This document shows positions 40,818-53,445 of a stretch of DNA of 64,000 nucleotides, piece by piece. A program made the position numbers and the translations under genes. Below the pieces are notes generated by a model. The model ran no database searches and was not told the origin of the DNA. It was given only the letters and a program-made list of their open reading frames with translations. The stretch is taken from assembly GCA_947561395.2 (NCBI GenBank), contig OX387185.1:35878213-35942212 (forward strand), given 5' to 3'. Within the stretch, counting starts at the first letter, position 1. Every line of letters begins with the position of its first letter. The stretch comes from Buxus sempervirens (taxonomy: Eukaryota; Streptophyta; Magnoliopsida; Buxales; Buxaceae).

Positions 40818-43800
40818 GCTAGTTTTGCTCAAAATTAGGGTTTTCCGAGAGCTTTTCACTTTTACCATCATATCCCTCATTAAATGAGGGGAAATCTCAG
40901 AAATAGCCTTAGGGTTAAGGTTGGTGGGCTATAGACATTATGTTGTGTCTACCATTCTCACAAACCCTAACCCTAGCCTTTGCCTATAAATAGGAGGCTC
41001 CTCCTTAAGCAAATGGCAACCAACTCTTGTTTTGAATTCTCGCAAAGAAGAACTCCAAGAGAAGAAGGAAATCGCTGTGGGAGTGCTTCCAGAATCCAGG
41101 TAAGCCTCAAACCTCTCTTTAATTTCTGTATTTACATTCCTAGATCTAGATCTCTTCTTCTACCTTTCTGTAGTGTAAAGCCTTCTTTGTGCGTGAAAAC
41201 CCTTCCCCGGCTCAAAGTATCTCGAGACTCCCCCTAGCCGTAAAACGTGGAGGCGGGATCTAGGAGAAACGAGACTGGGGATTGACCTTAGTGCTAGAAC
41301 CTATGTAGAATAAAGCCTTTTGATTAATTGTAAACCGTTTCATGTTCAAAGTACCCTTGATTATCTTGAAGAACCGTGTTTAACGGGGAGAGAGAACAGA
41401 GAGAAACGATAATGGAACGGAACCCTAGACTATCTTAGAACCTTATTTTGATGAATATGTATGCATGCTATTGATCTTGTTTGGTTTTTCATACTTGCAC
41501 ATACATATCACTATTTTGGCGGGATAAGCTCATGTTTGGGGATTTATTACATTCATTGTGATAAATCTCAAATAAATGGCCTCAATCAATTCTGGAATGT
41601 TTTAAAATGATTTTTTAAAGTATTTGTGTTCATCTTGCACGGATCACACATTTTTATCAATTTTCGGATTTGGTTTTCTTCAAAAGTGGCTTAGCTTGAC
41701 AACAACTGTACCCTTACTTCGGATGCTCATAACTTCATCGTCCGGATGAATTTTGGAGCGATTCTAGAACCATGGGAAAGGTGAGGCTGTCTAGTTTATT
41801 TCCACCAAATTTCAATAATTTCTATCGTGCGGATTTTTGGCACCTCTCTGTCGAAGTTGATTGGACAGTTCAGGATCAAATACAGAACTTGTCACTTCAA
41901 CGGAGCGCCATGTGTTCGTTTTAAGTCCGATTCAAATGATTTTTGTTTCTGAGTACTCCTTTATGAGTCTATTTTCAAATCCAGTTGGTTTCATAATTGT
42001 TTGACTCCATTTGAATTATTGGTAGTCAATTTACTCAGAACTGCTCAATGGCATTTTTTTGGGTAAATCTTTGATCTTCGGGGCCTGTTCGGGAGACCAC
42101 CCAAGGCACATCCGAAGGGATTTTTGTATGAGGCCAGTTTCTTTTGAAAGATGGCCATACAGACTTCAATCACACCAAATTTCGTGGATTTTTATGGAGT
42201 GGATTTTTCTAGAATATTTTCCAAAGTTGCCCATTTATCACTTTTTGATTATCCCCAACAGCAACTTTAAAGGAGCATAATTTCTAGGATTTTTATCAGA
42301 ATGGATTGAAATTTTGCATGAAACTCTTATTTACCCTAATCTTTCAAATGGATTTGGTTTGGTTCAATTTAAAATTGGATTTGAATGATTTCAAGGCAAA
42401 TGGCATACTTTTTACCGAATTTTCCGGATTTGATTTAACTTGGTTTTGAGCAACTTGAGCTTTGATTTCCATCTTTTGAGATATTCCAGAAATGATATTG
42501 ACATAAGAAAGGATCTAGAACCCATTTAGATCTTCATGTGAAAATATCATACATTGGTCCTTTTTCAAGCTTTTCTATGATTTTAGCAAGCTTTCTTATT
42601 TTTGCATGAACATACACTTGGCAACCACTTTGTGTGGATGAATGGGGGTGCCTAACACCTTCCCCCATTCATAATCTAATCCCCTTACCCATCTCTGGAT
42701 TTGATTTTCAAGTAGGGTTATTTTTACCTTAGAATTGGCATTTTTGCACTTTTTGCTTATTTTTAACTTTTGGTGTCCATTCTCACCTCAAAATTATGAA
42801 TGGTGGCGACTCTCCAACTTTTATTTCGAGCCCCGTGTGTTGACAGAGGGATGATCATTCCGGTGATTTTTTCCCATGTCTCACAACTGGCGACTCTGCT
42901 GGAGATTTGTGGATTTAAGCCATTTTGTGTATATTCATGCTTTTTCTTTTGAATGCTTGCTATTTTGATTACTTTGCTTGTGTATATTTGGATCTCAAAT
43001 TTGATTTGTATGACTAGAGAATTCACATGGATAAAGGCATAAGCATGTTGCTTGATTTTTGTTGAAAAGAAAACCCATATTGTGATATGACTTGGCTATA
43101 TTATGTGATAGCATGTGTTATTTTGGGGTTTGAAGGCCATGAGCTAAAAAAATATACAATATTTGAAATCTGGAAATTTTGTGTGTATTTTGGGTATTCA
43201 AGCATGTTTGCCATGAATAAAGTTTTTTGTGCTTAATGTTTGTATGATGCCATGCCTTTGATTTGGGGGTATAGGAGGACTTGATTTGAGCATGAAAGCG
43301 AAGAAAAAAATCTGGAAATTTAGTGCATATTTTGGGCATTTTCAAGCATGTTTTACCTCATTGAAACACTTTTGGTATCATGTCAAGTAGTGCTAAATTT
43401 ATAGGCCTCAATTTGGGTAGAAATGGTACACTTTGAGCATGAAAAAAAAAGCATGAAAATTTGGAATTTTAGGGGATGCTTTTGGGTCTCAAGCATGCTT
43501 CCATGGTTTAATTGTTGTTTGCACCAAATAACATGTTTTTATACCACTTTTTGGGCATGTAATATTTTTGTGCATATTTGGTTGCTTTGGCTCTTGCTTG
43601 CTTGTATTTAGCTTCATTATATTGTCATATGTGCCTTGGCTTGAAATTGAATGCATGGCTACGAAAAAGAGTGGCAAGGGGCTGGGACGTTGTGAATGTT
43701 ACCACAATTTTAAATTGCACTTGAGCACAATAAACACTTTGCACAACCTACCCTTTTACCTATAGGAAGTTGAACCATGAATGTGTGTAGCTTGGCGCAC

Positions 43801-44936
43801 CGAGGTCGTGACTTCGGAAAGCGAAAGTGAAAACATTTACCTTAGAATTTGAGTCAATGATGTGATGACAATGGGTGTGCGCACCCGATTTCGGTCTCAC
43901 TGTGAGGCGCACGCAAAACGATGCGTGCCTCGGGATTTGTTTGGAGTCGCCACTGCCTGATGGGGTGCAGGCAGACACCTGGGTGCCTAAGTTCTTCTAA
44001 GGCTTGGTCTGCGGCTTGAGATTCTAAGTAGGTTCTCGGTTGCGGTCTGGAGAAGTCCATAGACACCCCAGTCCACCCTGTCAAGTGACGGGTCCCATAA
44101 GTTTCCCTGGTTTGAGTCAACTCTGGTCTCTTACTCACCCGATTCCTATTCCAGAATGTAATTTGATTAAGTCTGGCGGGACCGCCAAAGTGGTGTGGGT
44201 CCCTTTACTTGGTTTTATCTTTCTTAGCTTAAAGTGGTGTGAGCCTGATTGGGCGGGCCCCGTTGGAAGGCCCGCGGATTCCTTGGTGGGCTTGGTTAAG
44301 CCCACATGTCCCTTGGTGGGCCTCAGTCTGGCCTGAGAGGCCCTTTGGGCTTCGGTTCAAGTGAATTGATTTTATTTAAATTCCAAGTTTGATTAAATTT
44401 GATTTCCATGCCAAAGATGAGTCTGGGTTGCTCTGTGGGCCCGTGGGTGGGCCACACAGTGGGTTGCCAAGTGATTTCAGTTTATCTTGATTAGCCTTTG
44501 CAAAAGTGGGCCAGGCATTGGGCTTGGGGCCCTTTACCTGGGCTTGGGCTTGAAAGCCCAAGGCTTCTAGAGTTAGGGTTTTGAAACCCTACACTTGTTT
44601 GGTTTAATGGGCTTAGTGGGCCCGACAGGCCCTGCCCGTGGTCTCGGCCAAACCACAATCTACTTTAGACATGCATGGCCCAAACAGGGCTTGGGTGGGC
44701 CTCAAATGGTCTGGCCCACTCAAATATTTTATTTATCTTAGTTAAGCAAAATAAATTGGTCGGGCTTGGTGGGCCCCGTTGGAAGGCCCACCGGAAATCA
44801 ATTTGGACCGGGTCGGTCCATGGCCCATCTTGGGTTTCCGGGTGACCCGGAAACCCTTCTGATTCACTCAGATCGATCAAACACATCAAGAAATCAACAC
44901 AAGCTCATAAAAATGGCAAAATGGTATTTTGGCAGT

Positions 44937-45039
44937 GTGGCCGGCCTGAGATGCCGGTTACACACAGGGTTCTGTGTATCCGGCATCTTTAGCCGGCTAC
45001 ACATGAGCTTCTGTTGATCCGGCCTAAGTTGCCGGATCA
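44937..45039. repeat. Palindrome array in nested Y LTR
   Basis: Units start at 44937, 44976 and 45015, 39 bp apart. Unit 3 has TGATCCGGC matched by GCCGGATCA, as in the other Y copy. Confidence 0.85.
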
Positions 45040-45468
45040 ACCTACAGAAGCCCTTTTTTTGGGTTTTTCGCATTGGGGTTGGTTTTCTGGACCTTCTAGG
45101 GTGCTCTAGGGGTTACGTGGGCTCCTGTGTGAGCCCACAGAGGTTCTGGAGATGAGGGATCACCTCATTTCAATCTCCTTTGAGATTCTTACAATAAAGC
45201 CAGACAGGGAGATGCATGCTTCTAATGGTGTGTGAAGGCCTGCCCGTGTGCATGTGCTAGAAAGAGGACAATATCATGTTGTCCATAAAATTAGCTAGGG
45301 GATATAGCAAAAGAGGATGGGGAGCATACTTTCCAAGGCATATGCATGAAATACATGACCTAGATTATCTAACCAAAGCTTATGCATTAAGTCCATAACT
45401 TCATGCTCAGCACACATGCAAAATCACTTGAATAAAACCATATAAAGAAGGGATTGAGGGGGGTTATA

Positions 45469-48400
45469 TGTAAAATCCCAAATTTTAATGGAATTAAAAT
45501 TTATTATTTTAGTAACTAAATAAGGCCAAATTTGGAAAATTATGTAGAATCGGGGATTGAGAGGGTTCGTTCAAGGTTTTGGGTGAATCAAATTAGGAAA
45601 ACTTTATTTATAAAGTTGAGGAAATATTATTTAAATTTTTCTTGGGAGTTTTAAGTTGGCTGAAGATGTGGCATTTATGGTTGAGTCGATCACATAAGTT
45701 GCTGATGTAGGGATTCTGGTAGAAGGGCATAGCATAGGATCATGTTTAAGTCAGCAACTTGGCGGCATGTATAAAAAAAGCTTAGTTTTGGGTTCAGCAG
45801 TGTTTGGTTAGTTTGTGGCACGATCAATTTGAAGGTCGGAAAGATCAGAGGAGGAGCTAGGGTGGAGAGGCTCAGATCTGAATATTTTGGAGTGATTAGA
45901 GAGAATTCAATATGATCGTTCACCTCTGTTAGTTTGTAATTTCAGAACTTTGCGACAGCAGTAAGTGATTCATCCGTGGGCTGTTGATTCAACAAGTTTA
46001 GATCGATTTGAGTAAGTAGATATTGAATTATGGTATTTTCATTTGAAGTCTAAAGCTAATTCGAATTAATTCTCAGATCTGTAATGATCTGAGCAAACTG
46101 AGATTTTTGAAGGAAAAAGTGTGCGGCAGAGTGGATTTTGGCTACTGAAATGGTGGTTATGTGATTGAGAGAGAGAGTTAGGCTACGAATGATCTTCAGC
46201 AATGTAAGTAGCACAACCTGATTTCTTTTTGGATGATTTGAAACTGTTATGTGATTTTGTTAAAGTATAGATCTGCCGAACCCTCTGTTTTGATGATAAT
46301 ATCGCTTAGAACTTTGTAGGATGTTCATGTGTTTTATTACAATGGTATGCATGCTAATTGAGTAATATTAGACTGAGAATTATGCTGGATTTGGTTTGAG
46401 CATGAAGCATTAGATAAGTTAGGAACAAATTCTAGTTGCGGCAAGTCGTGGAATGTGAAAAAGGGAGGGCGCCTAGGATGGCCTAGAATGGCCGACCTAG
46501 GAAGGTAGGCGCTAGTGCAAATATGGAGAGGGCCTAGGATTGCCTAGGATGGCCAACCTAGGAGAGCTAGGCGCTCATGCAACTTTGCTTAGCCATGTTC
46601 GGCTACCTTCTCAAAAGCAATATTTTAATGAATAAATGATTAAAACCTGTCTTATAATACCTAAATAGATGTTAGAAGTAATTTGTAAAGAGTTTTAGCT
46701 GAGGTTTCCATGCCATTTTATTATAGAAGAATTAAAGTGTAAGATTGTGAAGGAATTGTTGAAATCAGCCAGATTATTTGCAGTTATTATTAAGTGTTAT
46801 TAAAAATCCACCCTGGGAATTAATTTGGGAACTTAATTAGGGATGAACTGAAGTGTTTTCGGAAAATTGAAGATGCTGAAATGGTGGTATACTTCAGGTT
46901 CCACCTAATGGGATCAGAATTTGGTATTAAATATAAATCTAAATCTTTGAGTATAGAAATTCTAGAGTAAAGAATACATGAAAGTCTTTTGGGTAAGTTC
47001 AGACTTTATTTGGGTTACTTTGGGAGGAATTAGGAGGTTCTGATCTGTGGTTAGCTTCCAAGCTAGTAAGTAGCTTAGAAATGGAAAGTAATAGAATGCA
47101 TTTTAATGAATTGGAAGTGTTAAAAGAAGGCATTGAGGGCTTAGGTTAAATAAGAATAAAGTAAGTATAAATTATATAGGGAAGCTACTGTTTAAGCTTA
47201 ATAACAGTGGAACCAATATGAAATTATTAAAAGGTTTAAATCCTGATTTTAGCATTTGGTATTATTGGCATAATCTAACTCTTAAGGTGGTTTTATAAAA
47301 GTTAATGGAAAGAACTTGTAAAGTAAATATAAATGATAATTTGATTTTTGGAGGGTGTGCCAAGCCTCTAGAAATTACAGAAATTAATACTATTGTGTGA
47401 GGGCAAGGGAAGGCTTATTTTATAAAGCCAAATCAAGATGGAATAAGAGGGTGAACTAAAGTTAATATGTATAGAAAGAGCTACTGTTTGGGCTCAAGTT
47501 AAATAAATTAGGTCTGAATTTAGTCATCACATTTAGTTTTAGTTTTTAACATTTGGATTTGCCGGTTTAACCGAAATTGAGCAATTTCACCAAACTTTGA
47601 CTATAAAAAGGGAATTTTCTGCAATACTTTGAAAAAGGACTTAAAGTCAAATTATTTTGGATAAATGTGGTTATTTGGTTTTCTCCACGTACTCGAATGA
47701 TGTTTCGGGATTGTTGATGGATTGATGGTTATCTTACCTCCGTGTATCTCGGGGATGCCCCGTGTATCTCGGGATGCTGTTGCCTCCGTGTATCTCGGAG
47801 ATGCCCCGTGTACTCGGGATGATTTGATTGAGATTGAGATGAGTTGTGCTTGCTAGATTTCACGGTTGGTTTTGGTTTTAGAGTCTAGTGGGCATAGCTC
47901 GATATGGATCCATGTTAGGAGCTAGTTAGTGGAAAGGATTGTTCTTTGCTAGTTGTAATACTTTGTTCACGCACGCGTTTCCACTGTGTACTCAGTGAGG
48001 CCTGATCGTGTACTCGGCTGGCTGCGGCTATCCCTCATTTTATCGTGTACTCGGACTGTGACTGGATTAGTACATGCCAACCCATCACTGTACTGGGTGG
48101 GTTCTCCCGCAATAAGACGATGATCGTGTACTCGGCATATCGCACCTAAGCCGGGAGGTGGCATAGTGAACACTGGCATTACCTAGTTAAAAACAGTCTT
48201 ATTTCATGAGTCCTGCAGTGACTTATCAACTGTTGATTTGATGTTACCTATATATTTGTTGAACTGGATTATTTCTGTATTTTATACTGATTGATTGGAT
48301 TACTGTTGAATTACTCGGATTATTGGGAACTGAGGTGTTATCGCTACTGTTGCATGATTTACAACTGTATCATATTTTAGAACTGATGAACTGTATTTGA

Positions 48401-48685
48401 GCATGCATGTGCTGCTTACTGGGATATTCGTATCTCATTCTTTTCCGTTTTGTTTTGTTTTCAGATTCTAGTAAGGATGGCACCAGCGGGTATATGCTTG
48501 GTTCATGTGAGTTAGCCTTGGGTTATAGTATTTTTATTGATGAGCTTGGGTTATAGTGCACTCTGATTATCTAGTTATTGTTTTATTCATGTTTTCCTTC
48601 ACTCTGATTTGCTATCCTGGGTTATATATTAACCTTCGGTGATAAGTTACGGTTTCTCTACGTAACTTGGATCCGGGGCATTACA
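45469..48685 (+). mobile_element. X-family LTR nested in the Y LTR
   Basis: 3217 bp, TGTAAAATCCC to GGATCCGGGGCATTACA, flanked by TTATA and TTAAA (one mismatch, probable duplication). No coding frame or primer site. It is the most complete X copy: its 3' half matches 17866-18124 and 19940-20622 in reverse. Probably a solo LTR of a large Gypsy element; lineage (Del/Tekay-like) inferred only from the end sequences. Confidence 0.75.
47738..48140 (+). repeat. CGTGTACTCGG-type repeats in the X LTR
   Basis: The motif CGTGTA(C/T)CTCGG or close variants recurs about eight times, first as a tight tandem (47740-47825) and then dispersed to 48135. The reversed X copy shows matching AGTACACGG-type repeats at 20220-20620. 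Confidence 0.75.
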
Positions 48686-49160
48686 TTAAACATGGGGTAC
48701 ATTAGATGGATGACCAAAATGGGGGAACATGCTCCCCCATGCAAACAAGATAACCAAGATCAGCCAGGTGAGACATGCTTAGACAACAAAAATTATGCCA
48801 TGCTCAAGAGATGCTCATTTTAATATATGTTGAATAAATCATGTCTAGGAACAATACCTTGGGGTTTTGAAACCCCTTTGAAGCATGTAGCCTTCTCCTT
48901 GGAGCAAGAACAGGTGCTGGAGCCCTCCCTTTACACACCAACAACAGGTACTCTCCTTCTTGGTGGGATGAAGATGGAGAAGAAGAAGAAAAGGAGGAAG
49001 GGGGAGCTTTAAGATGATGCTTGGGGGGTTATAGGACCAAAGGGGGGTAGGAAGGAGGAGTTTTCGGAGCTGACACCGTGGGGGAAGAAAGGGGAGAACA
49101 GCCAAAAAGAAGCCAACCCCGGAAATGAGCTGCTGGTTTGCTATTTATAGAAAACTTAAT

Positions 49161-49406
49161 GTATCCGGCAACTCAGGCCGGATACACTAAGGCCTCCCAT
49201 TATCCGGCCTTCAAGTCCGGATACACTAAGGCTCCTTTGTATCCGGACTTGAAGTCCGGATACAAAACATAATCATTTGAAAATTAAATGCCGCCGCGAA
49301 TTTGTCGGGCGATCGGCGCGGATCTCGCACGAAAATCTTCTTGTATCCGGCCTTCAAGACCGGTCATGAAGGGTAGCTGGTGTATCTGATATATTTGACC
49401 GGATAC
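49161..49406. repeat. Palindrome arrays next to the TATA box of nested Y LTR
   Basis: Units start at 49161, 49200 and 49239 and, after a gap, at 49343 and 49382; spacing is 39 bp within each group. This mirrors 2003-2248. The TATA box on the minus strand is at 49141-49150. Confidence 0.9.
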
Positions 49407-50355
49407 AAATCGAAAAATTACGGATTTGCCCTTTGACTTGACCGATTCGACCGATTTGACCGATTTGACACTTTTTGATATCTACGGATCGCCCGTACGA
49501 ATTTTTTATATTTAAGATTTAGTCCCTGAGATATTTTGCTGCGTCAGTCGCCACGTGTGCAGTTCTTGCGCCACGTGTGCAGTTTCCGGCTTTGCTACCC
49601 GGAAACTTCGATAGATCATATCTCCTTCATCCGAACTCCGATTTGAGCAAACTCAATTGCGTTGAACTCATATCGGAGCCCTCCATTTAATGACATAGGG
49701 CTAAACACTTGGTACGGGCTTCGAGGAAAAGTCAACTTTCGGCTCTCCCTTAAGTTTGACCGGCCCACAGAACCCTCATCAGGACTCTGATTCCTGCAAA
49801 CTCAGTTGCGTTGGACTCGTGTCGGGATTCCCTATCCACTGAGATAGAGCAAGGCGGCCAATTATCCTTTGATCAAAAGGTCAAATTTCAACCCCTTAGG
49901 GTTTGACTTTCTATTTAGGGTTTGCATTTTCGGCTCTTTCGGGAGCGCAAAAATGAGGTGCTTACAATGGGATCTGTGATTCGATTCCGGGCATCACTAG
50001 ACTTGAATTCTAAGTTGCCAATTAAGCCAAAACCCAAAAACCATACGCTTGAAGGTGGAGGAACACGTTTTCAGCTAAAAGTACACAATTGCGTTTGGGG
50101 AATTGGGTGTAAATGTGGGAAGGCCGTTTGCATGTTTTACAGGCCAAGGTATAATGTGAATACCATATTGAATGAAGGTAATACAAGGTGGTAAGGTAAA
50201 GCCATGTTCTTTTCATGAATGTATGAATTGTGACAAGTATGATGTCCAAGCCCAATCTGGGGCAAGTTTTGAGGGTCAAGTTAAGGTGAACATCAAGTGG
50301 GAATGAAAAAAACCTAATCTGGTGAAAAAATGAGTCAAAAATGGCCATTTCGGCA

Positions 50356-50497
50356 TTTACCGGCAACTCAGGCCGGTTAAGAACCATTCCCTTCATATCC
50401 GGTATGAAGTACCGGATACAAAGGCTTATGCATGTATCCGGTTATTGTTACCGGATACAATAAGCCATAGCCTTATCCAGTACTTCAGGCCGGATAC
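50356..50497. repeat. Palindrome array in the leader of copy 2
   Basis: Units start at 50356, 50395, 50434 and 50473, 39 bp apart, in register with 28464-28605 of copy 1. Individual centres have changed between copies while arms and spacing are kept. Confidence 0.95.
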
Positions 50498-50810
50498 ATT
50501 CAAGAAATGCACAAATTGGCTTTTCAGCCCGAATTTTAAAATAAAGTGCCTAAAACACTGTGGATAATCCTTAGGCACTCCGAAAAGAACATAAAAATGT
50601 TCCAAAAATACAAAATCAAAAACAAACAAAAAAAGACAAAAAAAATAAAATAAAATAAAATATTCTTTCAAGATTTAACCTAATTTCGAAACTCAAAGGA
50701 GGAACCAAGGTGTCATTTTTTTTATACCGACTCAACTCAAACATGTGTCAGTCAAACTTTTGAACTTGAAAACAGAGAAAATTCAGCAAATTTGAAAAAA
50801 AAAAAAAAAG

Positions 50811-51640
50811 AAACCTTTGGTTGGTTATTTTTACCAATCAAATCAAAACATTTGTGGGACACTTGGAAGCCCTAGAATATTCCATGAAAACCTTGGTTGG
50901 TTATTTTTATCAATCAAATCAAAACATTTGTGGGACACTTGGAAGCCCTAGAATATTCCAAGAAACCTTTGGTTGGTTATTTTTACCAATCAAATCAAAA
51001 CATTTGTGGGACACTTGGAAGCCCTAGAATATTCCAAGAAACCTTTGGTTGGTTATTTTTACCAATCAAATCAAAACATTTGTAGGACACTTGGAAGCCC
51101 TAGAATATTCCAAGAAACCTTTGGTTGGTTATTTTTACCAATCAAATCAAAACATTTGTGGGACACTTGGAAGCCCTAGAATATTCCAAGAAACCTTTGG
51201 TTGGTTATTTTTATCAATCAAATCAAAACATTTGTGGGACACTTGGAAGCCCTAGAATATTCCAAGAAACCTTTGGTTGGTTATTTTTATCAATCAAATC
51301 AAAACATTTGTGGGACACTTGGAAGCCCTAGAATATTCCAAGAAACCTTTGGTTGGTTATTTTTATCAATCAAATCAAAACATGTGTGGGACGCTTGGAA
51401 GCCCTAGAATATTCCATGAAAACCTTGGTTGGTTATTTTTATCAATCAAATCAAAAAAATGGGACCTTTGGAAGCCCTAGAATATTCCATGAAAACCTTG
51501 GATGGTTATTTTTATCAATCAAATAAAAAAAAAGTGGGACCTCTTGGAAGCCCCAGAATATTCCAAGAAACCTTTGATTGGTTATTTTTATCAATCAAAT
51601 CGAAACATTTGCGGGACCCTTGGAAGCCCTAGAATATTCC
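50811..51640 (+). repeat. Leader tandem repeats of copy 2, 11 units of 76 bp
   Basis: Eleven units with an almost exact 76-bp period, more uniform than in copy 1 and differing in number (11 against 13). Each contains TTGGTTGGT...ACCAATCAA-type inverted arms and GGAAGCCCTAGAATATTCC. Confidence 0.95.
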
Positions 51641-51765
51641 AACACACCAAAAAAAATATATAAGAAAAACAAAAACAAAAAAAAATAAATAAATCCAGAC
51701 TTGTGTTCACCTAACCCATTTAGCTACATTTATAGGTGTACGACTCAGATTAAATGGGAGCTGAC

Positions 51766-51791
51766 ATGTTTCTTTGCTTTTCTTGATCCAG
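51766..51791 (+). promoter_or_regulatory. Candidate 3' splice site before gag, copy 2
   Basis: A pyrimidine-rich run ends in TGATCCAG at 51791, with CTGAC just upstream, as in copy 1. The frame after the AG is open into gag. Confidence 0.55.
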
Positions 51792-51842
51792 GTTCAATTA
51801 TTTGCAACCATTGCTCCCGTGACCAGATCTAAAGCCAGAGCC

Positions 51843-53445
51843 ATGAACATTGAAGAGAACCAAGCCCAAACCACCGTACCTGCTCAGGACTTTGCTCAGC
51901 TGCAAGAGCAGGTGGCCGGTCTGGCCAAGTTGCTGGGCGACTTATTGGCGGCTCAGGCCCAGCAGGCCCAGGCCCAAAATCAAGCCTCTACTTCCAATCC
52001 GGCACCACCACCTCAGGCCTACATGCCACCTCCGGCTCAACCCATGCCGAAGCCCATTTCTGAACCAGTCCCTGAACCCATTCTGATCAGGGAAAATACA
52101 GCAGAATCTGAGAAAGAGCTGGAAAAGGAAAAGGCCAGAGAAGAGATGGAGAAGAAAATGCTGCTCAGGATAGAAAGGATCCAGGCAGAGCTGAAGGAAG
52201 TGAAGGGGGGAGGCAGCCATGCAGGCACCACCTTCAAAAATCTGTGCATGTATCCTGACGTGTGTCTACTGACAAAGTTCAGGTGCCCGGACTTCGACAA
52301 ATTTGATGGCACGGGCTGCCCATTGAGCCATCTCAAACTATACTGCGGGGCCCTATGCCAGTCTGACCGGGTCAGCTCTTAGGTGGTTCGCTACAGTGGA
52401 CCATGGAAGGATCAGGAGGTGGAAGGATTTAGCTAATGCATTTCTGGACCAATATAAATTCAACTCTGAGATCGTATCAGACCGGTATGACATGATGAGA
52501 ATAAGCAAGGGGAAAGACGAGCCTGTACGGCAGTACGCCAAGAGGTGGAGAGAGGCCGCCTCCCAGGTCAGGCCACCTATGCAAGAACCGGAGATGATCT
52601 CAACATTTATGGGCACACTGGGCCAGCCCTTCTACAACCATCTGGTGGGTCAGATCACCACCAACTTTGCAGCCCTGGTGCAAGTGGCTGACCGGATCGA
52701 AGAAGGGGTCAAGTTAGGAAGGCTGGTAGACTACTCTACTCTGACTGGGCAGTCTGATTCCTCGGCCTCCACGGCCCAGAAGAAGGGAACCGGGTTCAAG
52801 AAGACAAGGGCCCGAAAAGAAGGGGAGGTGAACCTGGTCCAGGCTCCTCCAGCCAAGAAGCCACTTCATGTGAACATCTCGGCACCCCAACAGGCCCAGC
52901 AGGCCCAGAAATCGTACCAGACCCCGCTCAATGTCAACTTCTCTCCCTCCGTGCCAGCTAACCCAAGGAGGACTTTTTCCAAGGAATAGAGGGAGGCCTG
53001 GTTCGCAGCAAGAAAGAACCGAGTCTTTACTCCCCTTCCGGTATCTCTTTCCCAATTATTGCCAACCCTGCTGAAAGGGGAATATGTGACCTTGAAGGAA
53101 CCAAGCCCGAATGCCACTAAGGGGAGGAATTTTGATCCGGCAGTCACCTGTGACTTCCACATGGGTGCACCGGGGCACTCTACAGATGCTTGTTGGGTGT
53201 TGAAGCACGCGGTCCAGGACTTGTTGGACCAAAAGGCCTTGGTTTTTAACACTGCTGCACCCGCACCGTCCGGGAATAATATTGGGCAGAACCCTCTGCC
53301 ATACCACAATGGGGCAGGCCCATCCAACTCCATCACGGCCATATCCACCACGAGAAGGGCCTTTGACCCATCTTAGCTTATAGTACCCGTAGGGACCACT
53401 GTCCAGGTCCGTTTTTTCCAAGAAGAAGAAGAAGAGGAGATCAAC
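51843..53445 (+). pseudogene. gag: Gag of Tat copy 2 (broken)
   Basis: Same domain order as the intact gag of copy 1, first ATG at 51843. A deletion of about 50 bp near 52365 removes the segment before SLTGSALRWF and shifts the frame, giving a stop at 52379. Later stops are TAG at 52987 (KE/REAW) and TAG near 53374 (CAG in copy 1). The frame then continues without a stop into protease, showing the ancestral gag-protease fusion. Confidence 0.88.

Larger units (their letters stand above)
24808..42885 (+). mobile_element. Tat-lineage Ty3/Gypsy retrotransposon, copy 1
   Basis: LTR (24808-27092), primer-binding site, leader with hairpin repeats, gag, protease, RT, RNase H, second RNase H, integrase, antisense gene remnant, polypurine tract and LTR (40105-42885). 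Dual RNase H, the tRNA-Arg-like primer site and an antisense downstream gene are marks of the Tat group (Ogre, Retand, Grande). The 3' LTR is followed directly by another primer-binding site, so it also serves as 5' LTR of copy 2. Frameshifts and stops in pol make it non-autonomous. Confidence 0.92.
40105..42885 (+). mobile_element. Middle LTR shared by Tat copies 1 and 2 (chimeric U3)
   Basis: 2781 bp from TGTAGACACC to TGTCTCACA; polypurine tract on its left, primer-binding site on its right. The first 450-530 bp match the reverse complement of 4776-5302 (long-U3 subfamily); from the palindrome array onward it matches the 5' LTR at 24808. TATA near 40984-40992, ATG at 41013, donor at 41099/41100, conserved GTGCCTAACACCTTCCCC block near 42650, internal TGGCGACTCT at 42804. 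Confidence 0.9.
43876..49966 (-). mobile_element. Y-family solo LTR nested in copy 2 leader, carrying its own insertion
   Basis: Reverse copy of the LTR at 1296-4466, from TGTGCGCACC to GGTGCTTACA. The target-site duplication ATGGG (43871-43875 and 49967-49971) is perfect and the flanks rejoin exactly to the uninterrupted leader of copy 1 near 28082. It contains a nested X LTR at 45469-48685; without it the LTR is about 2.87 kb. Confidence 0.93.
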
